Below are positions 29,777 through 38,802 of a DNA stretch of 64,000 nucleotides, one piece after another (the stretch's first letter is position 1; each line of letters begins with the position of its first letter). The stretch is from Microbulbifer mangrovi (lineage in GTDB: Bacteria; Pseudomonadota; Gammaproteobacteria; Pseudomonadales; Cellvibrionaceae). The translations under genes and the position numbers were made by a program. The stretch covers positions 1-64,000 of the forward strand of contig NZ_LZDE01000347.1 of the NCBI RefSeq assembly GCF_002009015.1. The letters are read 5' to 3'. The notes beneath the pieces are model-generated. The model saw only the letters and a list, made by a program, of their open reading frames with translations, ran no database searches and was not told the origin of the DNA.

Positions 29777-31147
29777 TTGAAACAAACACTGCTGCGCAGC
29801 CGTATAGTCCACTTTCGTGACGATGCCGTAGGCTCGCCGGATAGTGCACTCGAGTACTTCGAAGATGGCGTTATCGGCTTCGCCGACGGGCGTATCACCC
29901 TGCTTGAAGATGCGCGCCGCGCCGAGAAGCAGGGCCTGGACCTGAGCGCCGCTGAACACAGGCCCGAGGCGCTGGTCACCAGCGGCTTTATTGATGCCCA
30001 CGTGCATGCACCACAGCTTGCAGTCATGGGGAGTTACGGCGAGAAACTACTGGACTGGCTACACAAATACACTTTTCCAGCGGAACTGCAATTTGCCGAC
30101 GAGGAAGTTTCCCGGCAAAACGCCGAGTTTTTTATCGACGCCCTGCTCGCCTGCGGCACCACCAGCGCCATGGTGTTCACCACCAGTTTTGCCCACAGTA
30201 CCGAGCACCTGTTCCAGGCCGCCGAGCGCACCGGCATGCGACTGATCGCCGGCAAGGTGTTGATGGACCGCAACGCCCCTGATGCACTGCTGGACACACC
30301 GGAACGCGCCCTGCGCGAATCCTCCACGCTGATCGAGAAGTGGCATGGCCGCGGACGGCTCGGCTACGCCGTCACCCCCCGCTTTGCAGGCACTTCCAGC
30401 CGTGCACAGCTGTCGGTAGCGGGTCAGTTACTGCGGGATTATCCCGACCTGTGGCTACAGACGCACCTGAGTGAAAATCTCGATGAAATCGCCTGGACCG
30501 CCTCTCTTTTCCCCGAAGCCAGCGACTACCTCAACACCTACGAACTGTATGGGCTCCATGGCGAGCGCAGTATCTACGCCCACTGCATCCACCTCAGCGA
30601 ATCAGAACAAAGCCGTATCGCCTACGCCGGCGCCACTGTGGCGTTCTGCCCTTCGTCCAACCTTTTTCTCGGCAGTGGCCTGCTGAAATTACAACAATTG
30701 CGCGAGCACAATATACCGGTGGCGCTCGCCACCGACGTAGGCGCCGGCACCAGTCTGTGTCAACTGCGGAGCATGGGCGAAGCCTACAAGGTCTGCCAGC
30801 TCGGAGACTATCCCCTGGGCGCCGCCGAGGCCTTCTACATGGCCACGCTCGGCGCCGCCCGCGCCCTGCATCAGGAAAAACATATAGGCAACCTGGCACC
30901 GGGCAAGGAAGCAGATATTTTGCTACTAAATGGCAACAGGGAGCCGCTGATGCGCGAACGGTTACGTCACTGCCGGGATATTCGCGAAGAACTTTTTGCC
31001 TATATGTCCATGGGCGACGAACGCATTATCGAGCGCACCTATGTAGCAGGAAAGGTGGCGGGAAATGTAGCGGGAATAAAAGCAAAAAGTGCCACATGCT
31101 CGCCCCGCTATGCACCGCAAAATCACGAGCGCGCACTTACACCATAA
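29777..31147 (+). CDS. guaD: Guanine deaminase
   Basis: A 456-residue amidohydrolase that converts guanine to xanthine and so feeds Xdh. Zinc and substrate motifs: GFIDAHVHAPQ, TTSAMVFTT, LQTHLSEN, YAHCIHLSE, FCPSSNLFLGSG and ALATDVGAGTS. The likely start is a TTG at 29777, about 8 bases after AGAGG, giving MKQTLLRSRIVHF, the normal guanine deaminase N-terminus. The frame stays open further upstream, overlapping uraH in another frame, but that part is not conserved. The C-terminal ~20 residues are a little longer than usual. Confidence 0.94.
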   Translation: MKQTLLRSRIVHFRDDAVGSPDSALEYFEDGVIGFADGRITLLEDARRAEKQGLDLSAAEHRPEALVTSGFIDAHVHAPQLAVMGSYGEKLLDWLHKYTFPAELQFADEEVSRQNAEFFIDALLACGTTSAMVFTTSFAHSTEHLFQAAERTGMRLIAGKVLMDRNAPDALLDTPERALRESSTLIEKWHGRGRLGYAVTPRFAGTSSRAQLSVAGQLLRDYPDLWLQTHLSENLDEIAWTASLFPEASDYLNTYELYGLHGERSIYAHCIHLSESEQSRIAYAGATVAFCPSSNLFLGSGLLKLQQLREHNIPVALATDVGAGTSLCQLRSMGEAYKVCQLGDYPLGAAEAFYMATLGAARALHQEKHIGNLAPGKEADILLLNGNREPLMRERLRHCRDIREELFAYMSMGDERIIERTYVAGKVAGNVAGIKAKSATCSPRYAPQNHERALTP

Positions 31148-31207
31148 GAAAAATTTAGCCATTCCGACCCCCACCGGCATGGCAAACCGGAATAGAAGAG
31201 ATCCCAG

Positions 31208-32431
31208 ATGGAAACCCTGCTCTACGATTGGTTCAACCTGCTGCTGCGTATGCTGCACGCCATTGCCGCCATTGCCTGGATAGGTGCCTCATTTTATTTC
31301 GTGTGGCTCGACAATAATCTGGAAGTGCCAGACAGCGAGGGAAAAGTCCGGGGACTCGCCGGTGGCTTGTGGGCATTTCACGGCGGTGGCATCTACCAGG
31401 TAAGCAAGTACAAGCTGGCACCAGCGGTTATGCCGGAACGTCTGCACTGGTTCAAATGGGAGGCCTATACCACCTGGATTAGCGGCGCGTTACTGCTGAC
31501 ACTGGTTTATTATGGGCGCGCTGACTTGTACCTGTGGCAACAGGGCAAGTGGCTGACCACGCCGACCGTGGCCATCTTTGTGAGTATTCTATTTCTCGCT
31601 GCCGGCCTGCTCTGTTACGAGCTGCTATTCCGTTTACTGCGCCCGCACAGTCGCCGGCTGTTCAACGCCCTGCTCGTAATGCTCATCGTCCTCACCTGCT
31701 GGCTCTCCAGCCAGCTGTTCAGTGATCGCGCTGCCTTCCTGCAAGTGGGTGCACTGCTTGCCACCATTATGGCCGGCAATGTATTTTTCGGTATTATCCC
31801 TGCCCAGAAGGGTTTTATCCGCGCGCTGGATAATGGCGAGGAGCCCGCCGCAGCCCCGATGCTGGCAGCCAAGCATCGCTCAATACACAACAATTACTTC
31901 ACACTGCCGGTAGTGTTCTGCATGCTTAGCAATCACTACCCTTTTCTTTACGGTCACCCGTTCAACTGGCTCGCTTTGCTCGCTATCGTCGCCCTCGGCG
32001 CCTATGTCCGACATTTCTTCAATCTCCGCCACCGTGGGCAGTTGAAGCTGCATATTCCCGCGGTCGCCGCCATCGGTTGTGTACTGCTGGCACTGGGCCT
32101 GGCGCAGACACAAAGAAATAGCACGAGCCAGAACGACGCTAGCGAACAGATATTAACTGATGTATCCGCCGGTGCTCCCATGCATCTGGTAGAAGCACAC
32201 TGTCAGGGCTGCCACTCCTCAGCCCCCACGCAGTCAGGTTTCAGCGCTCCCCCCCTGGGACTGGCACTGGATACAGTGCAACAGGTTCAGGCTGCACGCG
32301 ATAGAATCCTGCCGACACTACAAAGTCGCTATATGCCACTGGGCAACATCACCGGCATGAGCGACAGCGAGCGTGCAACATTGATCGCCGCATTGGAAAC
32401 TGACAACGGAACAACCCTCACCGAAGACTGA
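31208..32431 (+). CDS. puuD: Membrane urate hydroxylase with cytochrome c domain
   Basis: A 407-residue PuuD-type urate hydroxylase: about eight membrane helices in the first ~300 residues (urate oxidase N-terminal/DUF989 family) and a C-terminal cytochrome c domain with CQGCH near residue 332 and a Met ligand candidate in RYMPLGN. It oxidises urate to 5-hydroxyisourate and sends electrons to the respiratory chain instead of making H2O2. It replaces the soluble uricase, which is absent from the window. Last gene of the xdh operon, 60 bases after guaD. Confidence 0.94.
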   Translation: METLLYDWFNLLLRMLHAIAAIAWIGASFYFVWLDNNLEVPDSEGKVRGLAGGLWAFHGGGIYQVSKYKLAPAVMPERLHWFKWEAYTTWISGALLLTLVYYGRADLYLWQQGKWLTTPTVAIFVSILFLAAGLLCYELLFRLLRPHSRRLFNALLVMLIVLTCWLSSQLFSDRAAFLQVGALLATIMAGNVFFGIIPAQKGFIRALDNGEEPAAAPMLAAKHRSIHNNYFTLPVVFCMLSNHYPFLYGHPFNWLALLAIVALGAYVRHFFNLRHRGQLKLHIPAVAAIGCVLLALGLAQTQRNSTSQNDASEQILTDVSAGAPMHLVEAHCQGCHSSAPTQSGFSAPPLGLALDTVQQVQAARDRILPTLQSRYMPLGNITGMSDSERATLIAALETDNGTTLTED

Positions 32432-32463
32432 ATTCTCCAGTCAACTCTCCTGAAAAACGCACC

Positions 32464-32501
32464 AATTACTGTCACATATGCACGCTAATGTGGCAGTAAT
32501 T
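32464..32501 (+). terminator. Possible stem-loop terminator of the xdh operon
   Basis: A 14-bp stem with one mismatch and a 10-base loop, 33 bases after the puuD stop. There is no T-run, so it may be a Rho-dependent or stability hairpin rather than a classical terminator. Confidence 0.45.
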
Positions 32502-32559
32502 GCCTGCGTTTCCCGCTTGAAAATTTCACCTTGACGCGGGCAGAACGCATTTTTAAAGT

Positions 32560-32575
32560 TGACCAACTGATCAGG
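32560..32575. promoter_or_regulatory. RutR-like operator 3 (endonuclease I)
   Basis: TTGACCAACTGATCAG: the left half is a perfect consensus TTGACCA and the right half has one inner mismatch. It is the only operator between puuD and the secreted endonuclease gene. Confidence 0.75.
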
Positions 32576-32795
32576 ATAAATACTTGCTCAGTGTCTTTGA
32601 CGCAGCCCCAAAAAGCTTCGTACTTGCCTGCGGATGAATCGGTACCCGGGCAGAAGTGGTCCGTGCGCACTCCCATATTACGGGTGCCCACCGACCAGCT
32701 GTAGTGGTAACCAGGCGGGAGCCCTCGTGGTCCACACAGTCAATTCTGTAACCACGCGCTGGTGCCCCCGATAATTCACCTTCAGGAAAATCGTA

Positions 32796-34106
32796 ATGAA
32801 AAAACATCTAGGTACTTTTGTATTGCTTGCGGTATTAAGCCCATGGGTAAATGCCGATGTAGACAATGGGGACTTTGAAGACTGGACGAGTGGCAGCCCG
32901 GACGGCTGGACCACGATCGATTCAGGTATCGACGTAAACCGGACAACTTCCTCCGTATACAGCGGCAGCTCGGCGGCGTCGGTGAGAGTGACAACCGGCA
33001 CGCAATCCTCCACGGATCTGCGCCAGACCGTCAGCGTCAGTGCCGGCCAGACCTATAATTTTTCCGTTTGGATCCGTCATACCGAGGGCAGTGTCGCCGC
33101 GCGACTCTATGTCAACGGTTACCGGGATTACACCAACTACTCGCAGACGGGTCAGTGGCAACAGCTGAGTTACAGTTTTACCGCCAGCGGCAGCGGCACC
33201 ATCGAAGTGGGATTGCGCTTTTACGACCGCTGGGGATTCGACGGCTCAGAGGTAGTTTATGTAGACGCATTTGAACCTACCAACACCAGTGGTGGCGGTT
33301 CCAGCGGAGGCTCCGGCGGCGGCAGTTCCAGCGGCGGCGGCAGCTATTACGATTCCGCGAATGGCCTGAGTGGATACACACTGAAAACTGCGCTCTACAA
33401 TATTATCCAGGGGCACAGTACCCGCAGCTATGGAGACTTGTGGGATTTCTACGCCGCCAGCGACCGGGATTACTACTACGAATATGATGGCTCCATCGTG
33501 GATATCTATTCCGAGAACCCCTTTGGCAGTGATCCGTATAATTACACAGCGGTCAGCGATCAGTGCGGAAACTACAGTGGCGAGGGCGACTGCTATAACC
33601 GCGAGCACAGTTTCCCGCGTGCCTGGTTTGGCGGTGCCGTAGCGCCAATGAACACCGACGTGCACCATATTTTTGCGTCCGACGGCTATGTCAATTCCAT
33701 GCGCAGCAGTTACCCCTTTGGCGAAGTGGCGACGACCAGTGCCATATCCAGCAACGGCAGCAAGCTCGGCAGCGGCCAGTCCAGCCAAGGCTATACCGGC
33801 ACCGTGTTCGAGCCCATCGATGAATTCAAGGGAGACCTGGCAAGAGCCTATTTCTATATGGCTACCCGCTATCAGAATGTGATCGCGGGCTGGGAGAACA
33901 ACAGCAGTTACGGCAACGCCATGCTCAATGGCTCCAGCAACCAGGTGTTCGAGAACTGGGCACTCCAGCTGCTGATCGACTGGCACAATGCGGATCCGGT
34001 AAGTCAATGGGAAATTGATCGCAACAATGCCGCCTACAACTTCCAGGGCAACCGGAATCCCTTTATTGATCACCCGGAATACGTGGAATCCATCTGGGGA
34101 CAGTAG
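32796..34106 (+). CDS. Secreted endonuclease I family nuclease with N-terminal carbohydrate-binding-like domain
   Basis: A 436-residue exported protein with a signal peptide (ending VNADVDN near residue 20). Residues 22-160 form a jelly-roll, CBM-like domain (DNGDFEDWTSG at the start, VYVDAFEP at the end). A Gly/Ser linker covers about 165-185, and an endonuclease I (EndA/Bsn-type) catalytic domain follows. Catalytic segments are CYNREHSFPRAWFG and NTDVHHIFASDGYVNSMR, the beta-beta-alpha metal site with its His. It should cut DNA, and possibly RNA, outside the cell to oligonucleotides. Placement between the urate and deoxyribose operons, with its own operator, suits the first step of nucleic-acid feeding. 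Confidence 0.92.
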   Translation: MKKHLGTFVLLAVLSPWVNADVDNGDFEDWTSGSPDGWTTIDSGIDVNRTTSSVYSGSSAASVRVTTGTQSSTDLRQTVSVSAGQTYNFSVWIRHTEGSVAARLYVNGYRDYTNYSQTGQWQQLSYSFTASGSGTIEVGLRFYDRWGFDGSEVVYVDAFEPTNTSGGGSSGGSGGGSSSGGGSYYDSANGLSGYTLKTALYNIIQGHSTRSYGDLWDFYAASDRDYYYEYDGSIVDIYSENPFGSDPYNYTAVSDQCGNYSGEGDCYNREHSFPRAWFGGAVAPMNTDVHHIFASDGYVNSMRSSYPFGEVATTSAISSNGSKLGSGQSSQGYTGTVFEPIDEFKGDLARAYFYMATRYQNVIAGWENNSSYGNAMLNGSSNQVFENWALQLLIDWHNADPVSQWEIDRNNAAYNFQGNRNPFIDHPEYVESIWGQ

Positions 34107-34167
34107 TTATTTCCGCGGAAGGCGGGGCGAGTAATTTGCACGACATGTGACAAACCCCTCCCTGTGG

Positions 34168-34198
34168 GCTTGTCGGCGAGAACCTTTCGCCGGCAAGC
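34168..34198. terminator. Stem-loop between convergent endonuclease and ALDH genes
   Basis: GCTTGTCGGCGA (34168-34179) pairs with TCGCCGGCAAGC (34187-34198) with one G-U, followed by TTTCAC. It is a moderate terminator candidate for the plus-strand endonuclease gene. Confidence 0.55.
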
Positions 34199-34266
34199 TT
34201 TCACAAGTTTATCTTCATCCGCCAGTTACAGGGCATTATCCGTCAGGGACTTTTTATCATCCCGTT

Positions 34267-36507
34267 CTAGTTCCCGCAGGGAATCAGGATATTCTTCACC
34301 GCACGGGCTTCGCGCAGAAAGTGCTTGCCTTCCCCCTCCACAAGGGAAAGCCAGTCCGGGAATTTGCCGCGGTTTACCCAGGTGCGCTTGGTGGTCTGGG
34401 CCGCCGCTTGCTCGATCCGGCGACTGCCTTCGGCGCTGCCGAAGTACCAGACATGATCTACCTGCCCGTGGGCGGCAAGCTGCTGTATTAAATCGTCGCG
34501 GATACCAGTGACAATATTGACCACACCGACCGGTATGCCGGCGCTTTCCAGCAGCTGCGTCAGCAAACCATAAAAGCCAGGCCCGACCTGTGTATTGTTT
34601 TCCGAGGGCACCAGCACCACGCGATTACCCACAGCGATAACCGGCGCCAGCAAAGAAATCAGTGCCAGCAGCGGCAGCTGGTCCGGAAAGGCGATACCAA
34701 CCACACCGACCGCTTCATTCAATGACATTGCAATCCCGGAGGGGGATTGCCGGCGCACTGCGCCCTCGTATTGGTCGGCCCAGGCGGCGTATGTGAAGAG
34801 ACGTTCCACGCTGGCCTCCACTTCGCGTTTCACCGCCGGCTCAGACTCGCCACCCGATTGCCCCAGATGCCAGCAAAACTCCTCCGCCCGTGCACTCAGA
34901 TCCTCGGCCAGAGCGTATAGCGTCCCGGCGCGCTGGTAGCCGCTAGTGCGGGACCAGCTCTCCATTTTGAGTGCGGCCTCCACGGCAGCTGCAATAGAAC
35001 CGGATTTGCTCGTGTTGGTAGTGACCGTCTTGCCCGGATGCGTGACAGAGTTTGAAAATTCGAAGCACGGACGCAGATACACTTCCAGCCCCTCAGCGCC
35101 GCTTTCACAACCAGCTTGTCCATCGAAGCCACAATCGATATCAAAGGGATTGCAGGAATTGATACAGATTGTGCCGGCATTTAGCGATGGCCCGACCTCC
35201 AGGGTGCGGTTCATATTTTCCGACCACACGCTGGCGAGCGCGCTGCGACCAAAGCCGTTGGCGAGCAGCACAGCCTCGGACTGGAGACGGAAACTCATCA
35301 CGCTAAGCACCGGCCCGAACGCACCTTCCCTAGCAACGGTGTTTGAGGGTTCGACACCACTCAGCAGCGTCGGCGGATAAAATTGCCCCTCTTGTGATGA
35401 CGGGACAGGTGATTGCCAGAGCTCGCCTCCGTCATCCACACCCTGCGTCACCAGTTCAGCAATGCGTGCATACCGTGCTGGATCCACAATAGCGCCCAGG
35501 TCGGCGTTGCTATCCAGCGGATCACCCACTCGCAGCGTTTCCATACGCGCGCGGATTTTTGCAATGGCCGCGGCTTCAATGCCCTCCTGGACCAGCAATT
35601 GCGCGCTGGTCCACGCTCCGTGTCCCTGGTTACACCAGACGGCATCGACCAAGCCTTCCACGGCACTATCCAGGTCCGCATCTTCAAAGAAGATAAACGG
35701 GCGCTTGCCCGCCAGTTCCAGTTTCAGCGCTTTGTCGCTGCCGGCAGTGCGGCTACGGATCGCTCGGCCAACTGCCGCAGATCCGGTAAAGTCGAGCAGG
35801 TCGACATCGGCATGATCCACGAGGTATGCACCGGTGGCAGGACCACCGGTAACAATATTGACCACGCCCGGCGGCAAGCCGGCTTCCTCGCACAGCTCGG
35901 CAAACATCAGCGCGGTAAGGCTGGTATGTTCAGAGGGTTTCAGTACGATGCAGTTACCCGCGGCGAGTGCGGGAGCGATTTTTTGCGCGGCCACCAGCAA
36001 AGGAAAGCTTGCCGGAATAAATAGTCCCGCTGCGCCCCGGGCCTGCCGACCGGAAAATTCCGTATCAAATAATTGCGCCCGACCCGCATAATGCTGAAAA
36101 CAGGCACTAGCGCGGGGAAGATCGATATTGCTGGTTTCGCGAATGGGTTTGCCACTATCCAGGGATTCCAGCACCGCGAATTTCCAAACCTGCTTCCGCA
36201 GCAGCTGCGCCAACTTGTAGAGATAGCGGGCGCGGCCTCGGCCACCGAGCTTCTCCCAGGTGGGTTGCGCTACATGTGCGGCCTCTACCGCGGCATCTAC
36301 CGCATCACTACCGGCAGCGGAAATCGTTGCCAGCCGCCGGCCAGAGGCAGGGTTAACACTATCGAGGGTTTCAGTTGAAGAAACCCACTCCCCATTGATA
36401 AAAAGCCCGAATCCTTCCGCATGAGTATCCAACCAGCTATCGACTTCCGCAGTATCGACCTGGGCGGGGCCGTAGTTCATGGTTTTAAAAATGTCCGCGA
36501 CCTGCAT
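34267..36507 (-). CDS. ALDH16-like two-domain aldehyde dehydrogenase lacking the catalytic cysteine
   Basis: A 746-residue protein with a full N-terminal ALDH domain (about 25-490) and a second, degenerate ALDH-like domain (about 500-746), the architecture of the ALDH16 family. The NAD-binding and general-base parts of domain 1 look normal: VLKPSEHTSL, DFTGSAAVGRAI, and LELAGK with Glu264. At the nucleophile position, 34 residues after that Glu, the usual NQGQxC reads NQGHGA, so Ala298 replaces Cys. No Cys sits at that position in domain 2 either. It follows deoC, whose product acetaldehyde would be the natural substrate. Either this copy is inactive, as reported for animal ALDH16A1, or it has a non-classical or structural role. 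Confidence 0.88.
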   Translation of the reverse strand: MQVADIFKTMNYGPAQVDTAEVDSWLDTHAEGFGLFINGEWVSSTETLDSVNPASGRRLATISAAGSDAVDAAVEAAHVAQPTWEKLGGRGRARYLYKLAQLLRKQVWKFAVLESLDSGKPIRETSNIDLPRASACFQHYAGRAQLFDTEFSGRQARGAAGLFIPASFPLLVAAQKIAPALAAGNCIVLKPSEHTSLTALMFAELCEEAGLPPGVVNIVTGGPATGAYLVDHADVDLLDFTGSAAVGRAIRSRTAGSDKALKLELAGKRPFIFFEDADLDSAVEGLVDAVWCNQGHGAWTSAQLLVQEGIEAAAIAKIRARMETLRVGDPLDSNADLGAIVDPARYARIAELVTQGVDDGGELWQSPVPSSQEGQFYPPTLLSGVEPSNTVAREGAFGPVLSVMSFRLQSEAVLLANGFGRSALASVWSENMNRTLEVGPSLNAGTICINSCNPFDIDCGFDGQAGCESGAEGLEVYLRPCFEFSNSVTHPGKTVTTNTSKSGSIAAAVEAALKMESWSRTSGYQRAGTLYALAEDLSARAEEFCWHLGQSGGESEPAVKREVEASVERLFTYAAWADQYEGAVRRQSPSGIAMSLNEAVGVVGIAFPDQLPLLALISLLAPVIAVGNRVVLVPSENNTQVGPGFYGLLTQLLESAGIPVGVVNIVTGIRDDLIQQLAAHGQVDHVWYFGSAEGSRRIEQAAAQTTKRTWVNRGKFPDWLSLVEGEGKHFLREARAVKNILIPCGN

Positions 36508-36570
36508 AAGGTAGTATCCACTGTTTCAACACACTGATGTATTTCAGGGCCTTTCCCTGTCAGCATCCGC

Positions 36571-37515
36571 TCACGCACACTGTGCCAGTTGCCGCTCGAT
36601 ATCATCCAGAAGACTCGACGCACCAAACCGAAACAGTTCCGGTGTCAGCCACGCGTCTCCCAGCTCCTCCTTCACCAGCACCAGATAGTTGAGCGCATCT
36701 TTCGCTGTTGAGATGCCACCGGCGGGTTTAAATCCAACACGGTGGCCACTCAGGGTTTCGAAGTCCCGGATTGCGCGCAACATCACCAGGCTTACCGGCA
36801 ACGTCGCGTTGGTGGACTCCATGCCGGTAGACGTCTTGATAAAATCGCTACCAGCCATCATGGCCACCATAGACGCACGGGCAACATTGGTCAGGTTGTC
36901 GAGCTCACCGGTGGAAAGGATGGTTTTCATATGCGCATTACCGCAGGCGGCGCGAAAGGCTTGCACCTCCCGATAGAGGGCTCCCCAATCCCCGTTCAGC
37001 ACATGGGCGCGGGTAATAACGATATCGATTTCCTGTGCGCCGGCGGCAACCGAGGCTTTGATTTCCGCAATGCGGGTTTCCAGCGGCGACAGACCGGCGG
37101 GAAAGCCGGTGGACACAGCGGCCACGGGGATACCGCTACCGGCCAGTGCGCCCACGGCCGTTTCCACCATCTGGTGGTAGACGCATACGGCACCGGTGGT
37201 AAGCGCTAGCGATTCAATATCGAGCGCGTTTTGCAGTGCAGGGCTCAGCGGCGCGCGCGCTCTCGCACAGAGACGGCGCACTTTACCCGGCGTATCCTGG
37301 CCGGACAGCGTGGTCAGGTCGATGCAACTGATCGCTTTCAGCAGCCATGCCGCCTGCCAGTTTTTTTGCAGCGAACGGCGCGCAGCCAGAGCAGCAATGC
37401 GACGCTCAACGGCACTGCGATTTACCCGGATGTCCACCAGCCAGTCTGCATTGAAAGCGACACCCGGGTTGGCGGGTTGGCCGGAGGCAGACAGTGGCTC
37501 CATCTTCTGATTCAT
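36571..37515 (-). CDS. deoC: Deoxyribose-phosphate aldolase
   Basis: A 314-residue DERA that splits 2-deoxyribose-5-phosphate into acetaldehyde and glyceraldehyde-3-phosphate. The Schiff-base Lys is in SDFIKTSTGMESTNAT, the second active-site Lys in HRVGFKPAGGIST, and the Asp in EIDIVITRAHVL. The length fits the longer, eukaryote-like DeoC branch rather than the ~250-residue E. coli type. It starts 14 bases after deoB stops, in deoA-deoB-deoC-ALDH order. Confidence 0.96.
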   Translation of the reverse strand: MNQKMEPLSASGQPANPGVAFNADWLVDIRVNRSAVERRIAALAARRSLQKNWQAAWLLKAISCIDLTTLSGQDTPGKVRRLCARARAPLSPALQNALDIESLALTTGAVCVYHQMVETAVGALAGSGIPVAAVSTGFPAGLSPLETRIAEIKASVAAGAQEIDIVITRAHVLNGDWGALYREVQAFRAACGNAHMKTILSTGELDNLTNVARASMVAMMAGSDFIKTSTGMESTNATLPVSLVMLRAIRDFETLSGHRVGFKPAGGISTAKDALNYLVLVKEELGDAWLTPELFRFGASSLLDDIERQLAQCA

Positions 37516-37529
37516 CGGTATCCGCTTCT

Positions 37530-38801
37530 CTACGAGTTCAACTGAGGAAAAAAAGAGCGTCCCCTGCCCAATGGCGCCAGCCGGAAAAATTCCGCCAGAG
37601 TCTGGCCGATATCCGCAAAGCTGTGCCGCAACCCCAAACTAGCGGGGGCAACGCCGGGACCGGAAAAGAGTGCAGGAATATGCTCGCGGGTGTGGTCACT
37701 ACCGGGCCAGGTTGGGTCGCATCCGTGATCGGCGGCGATGACCAGCATATCGTCGGCACGCAACAGCGCCTCCAGTTCCGGTAAGCGACCGTCCATGGCC
37801 TCCAAAGCGGCGGCGTAGCCGGGCAGATCCCGGCGGTGGCCGTAGAGCGTGTCGAAATCGACAAAATTGGTAAACACCAGGGTCGGCCTATCCGGCTGCT
37901 CGCTTGCAGCGGCGAGCGTGGCATCGAACAGCGCCATATTGCCTTCAGCCTTGATGCTGCGGCCAATGCCGCGACCGGCGAAAATATCGCGGATTTTGCC
38001 GATCGCCACGACTTCACCACCGCAGCCCTGCAAGCTATCCAGCAGTGTAGGCCCGTGCGGCGGTGTGGTGTAGTCACGGCGGTTTGCCGTACGTGTGAAT
38101 GTATCGGCACACTCACCGATAAAAGGCCGTGCAATCACCCGCCCGACATTCAGCGGATCAACCAGCGAGCGCGCGGTTTCGCACAACGCCAGCAGACGCT
38201 CCAGACCAAAGTGGGTCTCATGGGCGGCAATCTGCAATACCGAGTCCGCGGAGGTATACACAATCGGCTTGCCGCTGCGGATATGCGCTTCACCCAACTC
38301 GCGCAAAATCGTGGTCCCGGAAGCATGACAGTCACCGAGAATCCCGGGCAGGCGACCGCGGAGTATCAGCTCATCAGTCAGCGTTTTGGGGAATGCCGGC
38401 ACGGCATCGGGAAAACAGGTCCAGTCAAACTCTACCGGCAGGCCGGCAATTTCCCAGTGGCCACTGGGCGTGTCCTTGCCGGCGCTGACCTCGGCACAAT
38501 AGCCGTAAGCGCCAGTAATCGATGGCGGCGTTTGGATACCTTCAACCACACCACCACTGCACGCTTCCAGCGCGCGCCCCAATCCCAGGCGCAGCAGGTT
38601 GGGAATAGCCAAAGGCCCACTCCGCAAACCCTCCCGATCGCCCAGCCCGCGGCTGCAACCCGCGGCAATACTGGCAAGGGTATTGGCCCCCGTATCACCA
38701 AATTGGTGGGCGTCGGCGGTGGCGCCGATGCCAAGGGAGTCCATTACCAGAATAAAGGCTCGCGGTTGTGCTCTGCACTCCGCCGGCTCACTCTCTGACA
38801 T
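37530..38801 (-). CDS. deoB: Phosphopentomutase
   Basis: A 423-residue alkaline-phosphatase-superfamily enzyme that converts (deoxy)ribose-1-phosphate to the 5-phosphate. Metal-ligand segments: [25 protein letters not shown] with the Thr region [13 protein letters not shown], and [23 protein letters not shown]. The family pattern and length are normal. It starts 2 bases after the deoA stop. Confidence 0.97.
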   Translation of the reverse strand: MSESEPAECRAQPRAFILVMDSLGIGATADAHQFGDTGANTLASIAAGCSRGLGDREGLRSGPLAIPNLLRLGLGRALEACSGGVVEGIQTPPSITGAYGYCAEVSAGKDTPSGHWEIAGLPVEFDWTCFPDAVPAFPKTLTDELILRGRLPGILGDCHASGTTILRELGEAHIRSGKPIVYTSADSVLQIAAHETHFGLERLLALCETARSLVDPLNVGRVIARPFIGECADTFTRTANRRDYTTPPHGPTLLDSLQGCGGEVVAIGKIRDIFAGRGIGRSIKAEGNMALFDATLAAASEQPDRPTLVFTNFVDFDTLYGHRRDLPGYAAALEAMDGRLPELEALLRADDMLVIAADHGCDPTWPGSDHTREHIPALFSGPGVAPASLGLRHSFADIGQTLAEFFRLAPLGRGRSFFPQLNS

Positions 38802-38802
38802 A

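Larger units (their letters stand above)
32432..32795. other. Intergenic region upstream of the endonuclease gene
   Basis: A 364-base stretch. It holds a strong inverted repeat (AATTACTGTCACAT at 32464-32477 against its near-perfect complement at 32488-32501), which may end the xdh transcript although no U-run follows. It also holds one locus operator (32560-32575), leaving about 220 bases before the endonuclease ATG. No small gene is convincing here. Confidence 0.5.
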
